From Luteipulveratus flavus (GTDB lineage Bacteria > Actinomycetota > Actinomycetes > Actinomycetales > Dermatophilaceae): 64,000 bases of DNA. The stretch is from positions 1 through 64,000 of the forward strand of contig NZ_JAROAV010000055.1 of NCBI RefSeq assembly GCF_029439465.1. The letters are read 5' to 3'. The notes under the pieces were generated by a model. The model made no database searches and was not told the origin of the DNA. It saw only the letters and a program-made list of their open reading frames with translations. The translations under genes were made by a program, and so were the position numbers. Positions 55,311 through 62,908 of this stretch are shown here, one piece after another; the stretch's first letter is position 1, and each line of letters opens with the position of its first letter.

Positions 55311-58127
55311 GTGGACAGCTCGGGGGAGCTCACGTCGACCGGTCGGATGTCGTGGTGGAGCAGCTGGCGGCTGATGGTCCGGCTCGCCCGCCGCGACGCC
55401 CGCCGCCACTGGGGCCGGACACTCCTGGTCGCCCTGCTGGTGGGTCTGCCCACCCTCGTCGTGTCGGCCGGCGCGACCATCCTGTTCACCCAGGACGCGT
55501 CGCCGCGCGAGACCATCACCCGCGACATGGGCGCTTCGCAGGCGCTCCTGCGGTTCGACGGCTCGGGCTCGCGCATGATCCAGGACGGCGCGGGGTTCAT
55601 CGCGGGCAACCTGCCCGGTGACCCGAAGGCAGCGCTCTTCCCGGGCCAGCGCGCGCAGCCCACGGACGGGACCGGCGCCGACATCCCGTCGGCCGCGTCC
55701 ATCGAGAAGGTGACCGGCGGCCACGTCGTCCCCCGCGGACGCGCCGAGCTACGGGTCGACCTCGGCGAGCGCCGGCCACGAGCGTCCGTTCTCGGCATCG
55801 ACGGCCGCGACCACGCGTACCGAGGCATGGCGACCCTCACCTCGGGTCGCTGGCCGACGGCCGACGACGAGGTGCTCGTCTCGCCGCGCGGCGAACGCGC
55901 GGGCATCCCGACGTCGGGCGACATCGACGTCTCCGAGGGCGCCAAGACCCGCGTCCTGCACGTCGTCGGCACGGCGACCGCCCAGCAGGACGACCTGGTC
56001 GGGCTACCGAGCGCGACGGACGCCTCCGGGGAGTACCTCCTCGACCGTCCCGACCCGGTGACCTGGGCCGACGTGCAGGAGCTCAACCGGTACGGCGGAA
56101 TCGTGGTGAGCCGGTACGTCCTTCACCATCCCGACACGGCGCAGACACCGGCCGAGCTCGGAACCGACCTGTCGTCCGGGCAGGACCGGCTCGTCATCAC
56201 TCTGCTGATCGCCGGTCTCGTCCTGCTGACCGCCCTGATGGCGGGGCCCGCCTTCACCTCGGGCGGCGCGCGGGACCGGCACGCGCTCGGTCAGGTCGGC
56301 AGCAACGGCGCGACCCGCGCGATGCTGCGCCGGTACGTCCTCGCTCGCGCACTCGTCCTGGGCACCTTCTCCTCCGCACTCGCTGTGCTCGCCGGAGGTG
56401 CGCTCGGGTTCGCGGCCATCAAGGTCATCCAGGCGCAGCGCCCCGACTCCGAGTGGGGACCGCTCGACCTGCGCTGGTCGTACGGGGCCGGCCTGGTCCT
56501 GGTCGGGACGGTCGCGGCGGTGGTCGCGGCGCTCGTCCCGGCGATCCGCGCGAGTCGCACCAGCCTCGTCCAGGTGCTGCGCGGGCAGGTGTCGCCGCGG
56601 CGGGTACGCGTCGGCTGGCCGCTGCTCGGTCTCGCCACGGCGGCCGTCGGCGGGGTGGTGATGATCAAGGTCGTCCGCGGTACGGGTGGCGACCACCGCG
56701 AGGTCCTGGTCGCCGTCGCCGCCTTCGCCCTGTTCGCCGGGGCCGTGATGGGTCTGCCGTGGGTCATGTCGACGGTGGGTCGGGCCGCGCGCTGGCTCCC
56801 GCTCAGCGCCCGCATCGCGACCCGGGACGTCGGCCGCCAGCGCGGACGGTCGGTGTCCGGGGTGACCGCACTGCTGGCGGTGGTCGCCCTGACCACGGCG
56901 CTGGCCATCTCCGGCACGAGCGACGGGAAGCAGGCGCGGCTGGACTACGTGCCGGGGGCTCCCCTGGGGTATGGGTACGCGTCTGGCACGCCCGCGGCCA
57001 TGAACGAGATGGCGGCGATCGTCCGGAAGCAGGCCCCGAACGTCACCGTGGAGGCGGTGTCGACGATCGGGCAGCCCTCAGTACCCGCGGTCGAGACGCC
57101 GGCCGCCGGCCAGACCGGTACCGTCGCCGTCCCGGCACGTACTTCCGGTGGCGACGGCGACCGACCGGCGGTGGTCGTGTCGCAGCACGGGTGCACTCCG
57201 GTGCAGATCCTCACGGGCATCGAACCGTGCGTCGCGCCGAGCTCCACAGAGTTTCCCAACACGATCGCCACCATGCCCGCCGGACTTGCTCAGGCGTACG
57301 CGGGTCTGTCCGGCTCCCAACGTGCGCGGCTGGAGCGCGGTGGTGCTCTCGTCCTGCACATCGGCGCGCCGTACGGCAAGGTGTCGGGGAGTGCTTCTCC
57401 TCAGGAGTCGGTGACTCGGCTGGTGAGCGGCACGGCGACGTACCGCGACGGCACCGCCCAGGCGTTCCGGCCGACCCAGCAGGTGGCCCTCGACGCGATC
57501 CATGTGACCCCACGGATGGGCTCACCGCTGCTGCAGAGCGGCTGGGGACTGATCGTCACACCGGAGACGGCTCGTCGGTACGGCTGGCCCACGACACCCA
57601 GCCGGCTGCTGGTCTCGGCACCGGGCGGCCTCTCCGCAGGCTTGGAGAGCGCGATCGCCGACCGCGCGCCCGACTCGGCGTCCTTCTCGGTCGAGCGCGG
57701 TCCGAACGACCCGGTCACCCAGATCATCCGCCTCATGGTGCTCGCGATGGGCCTGATCATGCTGCTGGTCACGCTGATCACCGCGGCCCTGACGTACGCC
57801 GAGAGCCGGGCCGACCAGACCACGCTGGCCTCGGTCGGTGCGAGCGGTCGTACCCGTCGCAGCATCGCCGCGTGCCAGGCGGCGGTGATCGGGCTCGTCG
57901 GCGGCGTGGTCGGGCTGCTGGTCGGCGTCGTACCGGGGGTAGCGGCGACGTACCCGCTGACGGACGCCGGCCCGGTGACGGGCGCCGGCATGCGGTCGGG
58001 CACGGTGCTGGTCATCCCGTGGCTCGAGCTGGCCGGCGTGGTGATCGGGGTGCCGGCGCTCGCCGCGCTGCTGGCCGCGGCCGCCGTACGCACCCGTCCG
58101 CCGGTCCTGAGCCGCCGGCTGGACTGA
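55311..58127 (+). CDS. FtsX-type ABC exporter permease
   Basis: A 938-residue membrane protein starting at GTG 55311 behind GGAG. Helix 1 (TLLVALLVGLPTLVVSAGATI, about residue 38) precedes a large outside domain, then three helices near residues 295-415, and another helix pair and outside domain before the final FtsX block (VTLITAALTYAESRADQTTLASVGASGRTRRSI, then LVGGVVGLLVGVVPG). Two FtsX units in one chain are usual for this class. Substrate is unknown. Confidence 0.9.
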   Translation: MDSSGELTSTGRMSWWSSWRLMVRLARRDARRHWGRTLLVALLVGLPTLVVSAGATILFTQDASPRETITRDMGASQALLRFDGSGSRMIQDGAGFIAGNLPGDPKAALFPGQRAQPTDGTGADIPSAASIEKVTGGHVVPRGRAELRVDLGERRPRASVLGIDGRDHAYRGMATLTSGRWPTADDEVLVSPRGERAGIPTSGDIDVSEGAKTRVLHVVGTATAQQDDLVGLPSATDASGEYLLDRPDPVTWADVQELNRYGGIVVSRYVLHHPDTAQTPAELGTDLSSGQDRLVITLLIAGLVLLTALMAGPAFTSGGARDRHALGQVGSNGATRAMLRRYVLARALVLGTFSSALAVLAGGALGFAAIKVIQAQRPDSEWGPLDLRWSYGAGLVLVGTVAAVVAALVPAIRASRTSLVQVLRGQVSPRRVRVGWPLLGLATAAVGGVVMIKVVRGTGGDHREVLVAVAAFALFAGAVMGLPWVMSTVGRAARWLPLSARIATRDVGRQRGRSVSGVTALLAVVALTTALAISGTSDGKQARLDYVPGAPLGYGYASGTPAAMNEMAAIVRKQAPNVTVEAVSTIGQPSVPAVETPAAGQTGTVAVPARTSGGDGDRPAVVVSQHGCTPVQILTGIEPCVAPSSTEFPNTIATMPAGLAQAYAGLSGSQRARLERGGALVLHIGAPYGKVSGSASPQESVTRLVSGTATYRDGTAQAFRPTQQVALDAIHVTPRMGSPLLQSGWGLIVTPETARRYGWPTTPSRLLVSAPGGLSAGLESAIADRAPDSASFSVERGPNDPVTQIIRLMVLAMGLIMLLVTLITAALTYAESRADQTTLASVGASGRTRRSIAACQAAVIGLVGGVVGLLVGVVPGVAATYPLTDAGPVTGAGMRSGTVLVIPWLELAGVVIGVPALAALLAAAAVRTRPPVLSRRLD

Positions 58128-58152
58128 CCGTCCCGCCCGCAGGCGAACGCCG

Positions 58153-58227
58153 AGAGGCCCAGCGTCCGCCGAGAGGCCTACCGATCCGCCCGTGATCGGT
58201 GGGCCTCTCGAACGGTGGTGGGCCTCT
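58153..58227. terminator. Nested terminator hairpins
   Basis: An inner hairpin GAGAGGCCTACCGATC / GATCGGTGGGCCTCTC (58171-58209, one mismatch) sits inside an outer pair AGAGGCCCA (58153-58161) and TGGGCCTCT (58219-58227). It lies 26 bp after the permease stop. Confidence 0.7.
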
Positions 58228-58281
58228 GGGCGTGCGTCTGTCACCGCGTCGAGGTCGTGGACCGTGGGTAAGGATGGGGTC

Positions 58282-58878
58282 ATGTCGAACGACGAGTCCC
58301 AGCAGCCGGAGCAGAAGCAGGACGAGCAGCAGCGGATCGTGGTGGTCACCCCGGACGGCATGGGGGTGGCCGCGCCGCCGCCCGCGGAGGGCGAGGAGGA
58401 CGACCGGCAGAACCCCGCCGACCAGGTCGAGCAGCCGGCGAAGGTGATGCGCATCGGGTCGATGATCAAGCAGCTGCTGGAGGAGGTCCGCAACGCGCCG
58501 CTGGACGACGCGGGCCGCAAGCGGCTAGCCGACATCCACCGGCGTTCGATCGCCGAGCTGAAGGACGGGCTCTCCGACGACCTGGTCGAGGAGCTGGAGC
58601 GGATCGCCCTGCCGTTCAGCGAGGAGCAGGCCCCGTCCGACGCCGAGCTGCGCATCGCCCAGGCTCAGCTGGTCGGCTGGTTGGAGGGGCTGTTCCACGG
58701 CATCCAGACCGCGATCGTCGCCCAGCAGATGGCCGCCCAGGCACAGCTGCAGGCGATGCGGCGCGGCCTGCCGATGGGTCACTCGGGCAGCCCCGGCGGC
58801 ATGCCGACCGTGCCGGGTATGCCGGGCCAGCCGGGTCCGGGTCAGGACGAGACCGGCCCCACCGGCCAGTACCTCTGA
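58282..58878 (+). CDS. bpa: Bacterial proteasome activator
   Basis: A 198-residue protein. MRIGSMIKQLLEEVRNAPLDD and RRSIAELKDGLSDDLVEELERIALPFSEEQAPSDAELRIAQAQLVGWLEGLFHGIQ match the DUF2587/Bpa helical bundle (Mycobacterium Rv3780). The C-terminus GPTGQYL is the GQYL motif by which Bpa docks on the 20S proteasome. A dodecameric ring that feeds unfolded proteins is known for the family. The ATG 58282 is preferred over the upstream ATG at 58192. Confidence 0.95.
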   Translation: MSNDESQQPEQKQDEQQRIVVVTPDGMGVAAPPPAEGEEDDRQNPADQVEQPAKVMRIGSMIKQLLEEVRNAPLDDAGRKRLADIHRRSIAELKDGLSDDLVEELERIALPFSEEQAPSDAELRIAQAQLVGWLEGLFHGIQTAIVAQQMAAQAQLQAMRRGLPMGHSGSPGGMPTVPGMPGQPGPGQDETGPTGQYL

Positions 58879-58896
58879 GCAACCGCCCACCGTTCG

Positions 58897-58964
58897 GATC
58901 GAACTGCGTTCGGTGTTCCTGACTCAGTTCGAACAGGGTCAGGAACATCAAACGCAGTTCGATC
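58897..58964. other. 68-bp triple-nested inverted repeat
   Basis: GATCGAACTGCGTT / AACGCAGTTCGATC (14 bp), GTTCCTGAC / GTCAGGAAC (9 bp) and a central GTTCGAAC. All arms are perfect. It lies between convergent bpa and the protease gene. It may be a bidirectional terminator or a separate regulatory hairpin. Confidence 0.85.
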
Positions 58965-59040
58965 GCCGAAGCACCTGGGACACGGCGAACGGCCCCTGGA
59001 CCGAAAGGGGGAAGTGTCCGCGAGGCCGTCCGTCGTTGTG

Positions 59041-59074
59041 AGCCCGGGGCCGGGACCCACCACGGCCCCGGGCT
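59041..59074. terminator. Terminator hairpin of protease gene
   Basis: Perfect 12-bp arms AGCCCGGGGCCG and CGGCCCCGGGCT, 7 bp beyond the minus-strand stop at 59082. Confidence 0.75.
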
Positions 59075-59081
59075 GGTCTGG

Positions 59082-59870
59082 TCAGCCGATCTGCGCCGTC
59101 AGCTCGTCGTAGTACGTCGCGACCTCGGAGTAGACGCCCGGGTTGCCGGCGTCCGCACAGCCGTTGCCCCAGGAGACGACGCCGATCAGCTTGCCGCCGA
59201 GGACGAGCGGACCGCCGCTGTCGCCCTGGCAGGAGTCCTTGCCGCCCTCGTCGTACCCGGCGCAGATCTCGCCCGTACCGACATACTCGCCGCCGTACGC
59301 CGAGCCGCACGTCGCGTCGCCCATCAGGGGCACGTCGACCTTCTGGAAGGTGTCCGCCGGGCCGGTGCCCTCGGTGTCGCCCCAGCCGTAGACCGTGGCG
59401 GTCGAGCCGCTCTCGCCGACGGAGGTGTCCTGGTTCAGCGGCAGCGTCGCGACGCCGTCGAACGGGGTGGCCAGCGTGACGACCGCGACGTCGTGGGCGC
59501 CGTTGCCGTACGCGGGGTCGTACCAGATGTCGGTGATCTTCGACTCCTTGCCGGTGCTGGAGTCGTTCAGGTCGTCGCGCCCCTGCACGGCCGTCCACTC
59601 CGACGTCGACGTGCCCTCGACGCAGTGCGCGGCGGTCACCACCTTGTTCGCCGCCACGAGCGTGCCGCCGCAGTACTCACCGCTGGACGCGGGCGAGTTC
59701 ACGTTCGACATCTGGATGGCCCAGGGTGCGTCCGCCGTGTGCGCGATCTCCCCGCCGACGATCGGCTGGGGGCCATCGACCGCGTACGCCGACCCGACCG
59801 CCGCGAACGTCGCGACCGTTCCCGCGGTGGCGACCATCGCCAGACGCATGCGCTTGCTCGTGCTCGACAT
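59082..59870 (-). CDS. Secreted trypsin-like serine protease
   Basis: A 262-residue S1 peptidase. A signal peptide (about residues 1-30, ending GSAYA) is followed by a short propeptide DGPQP and mature start IVGGEIAH. The triad is His in VTAAHCVEG, Asp in GAHDVAVVTL and Ser in CQGDSGGPLVLGG. Asp in GKDSCQGDSGGP gives trypsin-like Arg/Lys preference. Six Cys can pair as in the family. ATG 59870. Confidence 0.94.
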   Translation of the reverse strand: MSSTSKRMRLAMVATAGTVATFAAVGSAYAVDGPQPIVGGEIAHTADAPWAIQMSNVNSPASSGEYCGGTLVAANKVVTAAHCVEGTSTSEWTAVQGRDDLNDSSTGKESKITDIWYDPAYGNGAHDVAVVTLATPFDGVATLPLNQDTSVGESGSTATVYGWGDTEGTGPADTFQKVDVPLMGDATCGSAYGGEYVGTGEICAGYDEGGKDSCQGDSGGPLVLGGKLIGVVSWGNGCADAGNPGVYSEVATYYDELTAQIG

Positions 59871-60016
59871 GTGGTGATCCGTCCTGATCGAGAGACTGAT
59901 CGGACGACCGTACGAGCGTTCCGTCCTGGTGCCGGAAAGGCCGAGGTCAGGTCCCGGCAAAACCTCGGTCCGGCTCCGGTCAACGCCCTCAGGCGGACGT
60001 CATCCGGACGCGGCGC

Positions 60017-61006
60017 TCACTCGAACAGCACGTACTCCGGCTGCGGGCTCAGCGCCATCACCTCGGCGGGCGTCATCAGCGGGCCGTACCGTTCGTCCTC
60101 CTCGTAGAAGAGCTTGAACCCGCTGTGCACCGACGCCGGCGTCTGCGCGCGAATGTTGTCGTACGCCTTGATCTTCCAGTCCCGCCGGCCGATCCCGTCG
60201 ATCGACTTCACCAGGGCGACGCCGGGGTGCTGCTTCAGCGCCGCCTCGTTGCGCACGATGGACAGGTGCAGCTGGTGGTAGATCATCAGCTTCTCCGGCA
60301 GCCGGTGCTCGGCGACGAGCCCGGAGAGGTACGCCGCGCACGCGTCGAGCGCCTGACCGGTGGTGCTGCCGAACACCCGACCGGGGACCTGGCCGGGCTG
60401 GACCGCCCACTCCGGGTCCAGTGCGACGCCCACGTCGGGCTGGACGAGGTAGCGCTCCCAGTGCCGCAGCTCGTCGATGAACCGGGCGCGCCCGGGCTGG
60501 ATGTTCAGCACGAGCAGCGCCCGGTGCCGACGCGCGGCGGCGAGGTAGGTGTCCACGACGGAGTCGGCGACCCAGGAGCGGAACTTCCCGTCGGCGCCCG
60601 GGACCGGGTGGACCAGCGTTGCGATGAGCTCCAGGACGGGCAGGACCGGCCGGCCGTACGCGTACGGCGTCGAGCGGGTGAGCATCTCCTCCACCCGCTC
60701 GTCGAGGTCGCCGATGCCGAGTCGCCCGAGCGCCGGTGAGGCCGGCGAGCCGCAGTAGCCGAAGAGCCGGTACGCGGGAAGGATCGTGCGGCCGCCGCGG
60801 GGCAGCTGCGGGAGCGGCGGCGGGGTGCTCGTCGTGCTCGGCGGGGGCGTCGTGCCCGCCGGCCCGGCACCGCCGCCTGCGGGCGCCACGCTGGTGGGCG
60901 ACGAGGACGGCTCGCTCCGCTGGCAGGCGGTGAGTCCGATCAGTCCGGCGGCTCCGAGCAGAGCCGTACGGCGCGTCGTGGTTGCATTCCCTCTCCCCGA
61001 GCTCAT
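60017..61006 (-). CDS. Lipoprotein with predicted TIM-barrel-like domain, function unknown
   Basis: A 329-residue protein. A Tat-like start [20 protein letters not shown] ends in a lipobox Cys near residue 27, then a Pro/Ser/Thr linker. The domain has YRLFGYCGSPASPALGRLG, PVLPVLELIATLVH, ALLVLNIQPGRARFIDEL, DVGVALDPEWAVQPGQVPG and YHQLHLSIVRNE, a layout I recall in other uncharacterised actinobacterial lipoproteins. Asp-Glu in ALDPEW could be catalytic. I do not recognise a function. Confidence 0.8.
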   Translation of the reverse strand: MSSGRGNATTTRRTALLGAAGLIGLTACQRSEPSSSPTSVAPAGGGAGPAGTTPPPSTTSTPPPLPQLPRGGRTILPAYRLFGYCGSPASPALGRLGIGDLDERVEEMLTRSTPYAYGRPVLPVLELIATLVHPVPGADGKFRSWVADSVVDTYLAAARRHRALLVLNIQPGRARFIDELRHWERYLVQPDVGVALDPEWAVQPGQVPGRVFGSTTGQALDACAAYLSGLVAEHRLPEKLMIYHQLHLSIVRNEAALKQHPGVALVKSIDGIGRRDWKIKAYDNIRAQTPASVHSGFKLFYEEDERYGPLMTPAEVMALSPQPEYVLFE

Positions 61007-61016
61007 GGCCGACACG

Positions 61017-61700
61017 TTACGGAACGAGCGCCGCCAGTCGCCCGTCGACCATCTCCATCGCCCGGTGTGTCGCATCGAGGGTGGTCCGGTCATGGGTGAC
61101 CATCACGGTCCCGACGGCGCGTTCCCGGGTGACGCGGGCGAGCAGGTCCACCACCGCAGCGCCGCGCTCGTGGTCCAGCGCGGAGGTGGGTTCGTCGATG
61201 AGCAGCAGCGCGGGGTCGTTCATCAGCGCCCGGGCGATGCCGACCCGTTGGCGCTGCCCGCCCGACAGCTGGTGCGGACGCCGGTCCGCCGCCTCGGTCA
61301 GCCCGACCGCGTCGAGCAGCTCGTCGGCGCGCGCTCGTACCGGCGCGCCGTGCCGGCCGGCGAGGCGAGCCACCATCTCCAGCTGCTCGCGGGCGGTGAG
61401 CGAGGCGATGAGGTTGGACTGCTGGAACACCAGGCCGAGCGACGTACGCCGCACGTCGGCGGCGCGGCCCCGACCCAGGCCGGTGACGTCCTGCCCGGCG
61501 ATCTCGAGGCGACCGCTGTCGGGCGTCAGCAGGAGCCCGGCGACCGCGAGCAGGGTGGATTTCCCGGAGCCGGACGGCCCCACCACGGCGACCATCTCGC
61601 CGGCGGCGACGTCCAGGGAGACCGCATCGAGCGCGGTGAGGCGGCGGTCGCCGTCGGGGTAGGTGACGGTGACGTCGCTGAGGGACAGGGCGGTGCTCAT
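61017..61700 (-). CDS. ABC exporter ATPase (LolD/MacB type)
   Basis: A 227-residue ATPase with Walker A GPSGSGKSTLLAVAGLLL, signature QLSGGQRQRVGIARAL, Walker B LLLIDEPTSALD and VTHDRTTLDATHR. Its ATG overlaps the permease stop by 4 bases. The lipoprotein gene starts 10 bp downstream on the same strand and may be co-transcribed. Confidence 0.94.
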   Translation of the reverse strand: MSTALSLSDVTVTYPDGDRRLTALDAVSLDVAAGEMVAVVGPSGSGKSTLLAVAGLLLTPDSGRLEIAGQDVTGLGRGRAADVRRTSLGLVFQQSNLIASLTAREQLEMVARLAGRHGAPVRARADELLDAVGLTEAADRRPHQLSGGQRQRVGIARALMNDPALLLIDEPTSALDHERGAAVVDLLARVTRERAVGTVMVTHDRTTLDATHRAMEMVDGRLAALVP

Positions 61701-62752
61701 CGGGCGGCTCCCAGGGCGGTGATCGGGTCGACGGTCGCGATGCGTCGCAGCGCTCCGGCGGCCCCGACGAGGCCGACGGCCACCAGCATCAGCAGGGGGA
61801 CGAGCGTCGTCGAGGCGTCGACGACGAAGGGCACGGACCGCGCGGCCAGGCGGCCGAGGGCCGCGGCCAGCATCGTCCCCAGCCCGCCGCCGACGACCAG
61901 GAGGACGAGCGCCTGGCTGAGGGCGTCCCGGACGAGGTAGCCGGTCCGCGCGCCGATCGCCTTGAGGACCGCGAGGTCCGGCGTGCGCTGGATGGTCCAG
62001 ACGGTGAAGAACGCGCCGACGACCAGGGCGCTGACCGCCATCAGGAGCACGCGCATCAGCGTCAGCGAACCGTTCTCCGCGGTGTAGGAGCCGACCGCCG
62101 AGACCGAGTCGCCGACCGTCATGACGCGCGCGCCGACGGCCCACTCGAACCCGTCCCGATCGAACCCCGACCCGGTCCGCAGCACCAGGACCGACCCTCC
62201 CCCGGCGGTGCCCGCGAGCGCGGACGGCGGCGCCCAGACGACGGGCGTGTGGTTGTACGACGCGTCCGGCACGACCTCGGCGACGGCGTACGAACGGCCG
62301 CCGATCCGGACGGTGTCGCCGGTCGCCAGCCGCTGGTCGCGCGCGAGGTCCTCACCGACCGCGACCCGGTCGGCGGACAGTCCGGCCGGGGCCACGAACG
62401 AGCCCGGCTCCGCGGCGAAGAGGGTCACCGCCGCCTGCCTGCCACCGGCCTCGACCCGGCCGGGCGCGAGCGTCAGCGACGCCGCGTCGGTGACGCCCGG
62501 CTGTCGGGCCGCGGTGTCCCGCGCCGACGGGGAGAGCCGGCTGGAGGCGTACGACGCGCTCTCGCCCGCGGCGGGCGTCGAGAACGCGACGCGGTCGCCG
62601 GGCAGCGAGGTGATGGCGGAGATGCTCTGCCGGGACAGGCCGGCAGTGAGGCCGGTCAGGAGGACGACGAGCAGGCTGATGAGCCCGACGACCGCCCCCA
62701 TCAGAGCGAACCGACCCTTGGCGAACCGCAGGTCGCGGACCGCGAGGAACAT
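61697..62752 (-). CDS. FtsX-type ABC exporter permease (DevC-like)
   Basis: A 351-residue membrane protein. It begins MFLAVRDLRFAKGRFALMG, a helix at VVGLISLLVVLLTGLTAGL, a 220-residue outside domain and three C-terminal helices (LMAVSALVVGAFFTVWTIQRTPDLAVLKAIGA, ALVLLVVGGGLGTMLAAAL and TLVPLLMLVAVGLVGAAGAL). This four-helix layout is that of MacB/DevC. ATG 62752 is adopted. The divergent kinase probably controls it. Confidence 0.9.
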   Translation of the reverse strand: MFLAVRDLRFAKGRFALMGAVVGLISLLVVLLTGLTAGLSRQSISAITSLPGDRVAFSTPAAGESASYASSRLSPSARDTAARQPGVTDAASLTLAPGRVEAGGRQAAVTLFAAEPGSFVAPAGLSADRVAVGEDLARDQRLATGDTVRIGGRSYAVAEVVPDASYNHTPVVWAPPSALAGTAGGGSVLVLRTGSGFDRDGFEWAVGARVMTVGDSVSAVGSYTAENGSLTLMRVLLMAVSALVVGAFFTVWTIQRTPDLAVLKAIGARTGYLVRDALSQALVLLVVGGGLGTMLAAALGRLAARSVPFVVDASTTLVPLLMLVAVGLVGAAGALRRIATVDPITALGAAR

Positions 62753-62894
62753 GCAGGACCCCTTTGCGTGACAGCGTGGTTGGTGACCACTCCATGGCAC
62801 CGCGTCCGCAAAGATCTGCCATCGCGCGACCGGTGGGACCACGGGTCAACCGTTCGATGGATGTCGCGAGGAGGCGCCGGGGCCGCCTCGTGGC

Positions 62895-62900
62895 TACCGT
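62895..62900 (+). promoter_or_regulatory. Putative -10 box of kinase gene
   Basis: TACCGT, 8 nt before ATG 62909 with no ribosome site between. Confidence 0.4.
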
Positions 62901-62908
62901 CGGGATCG

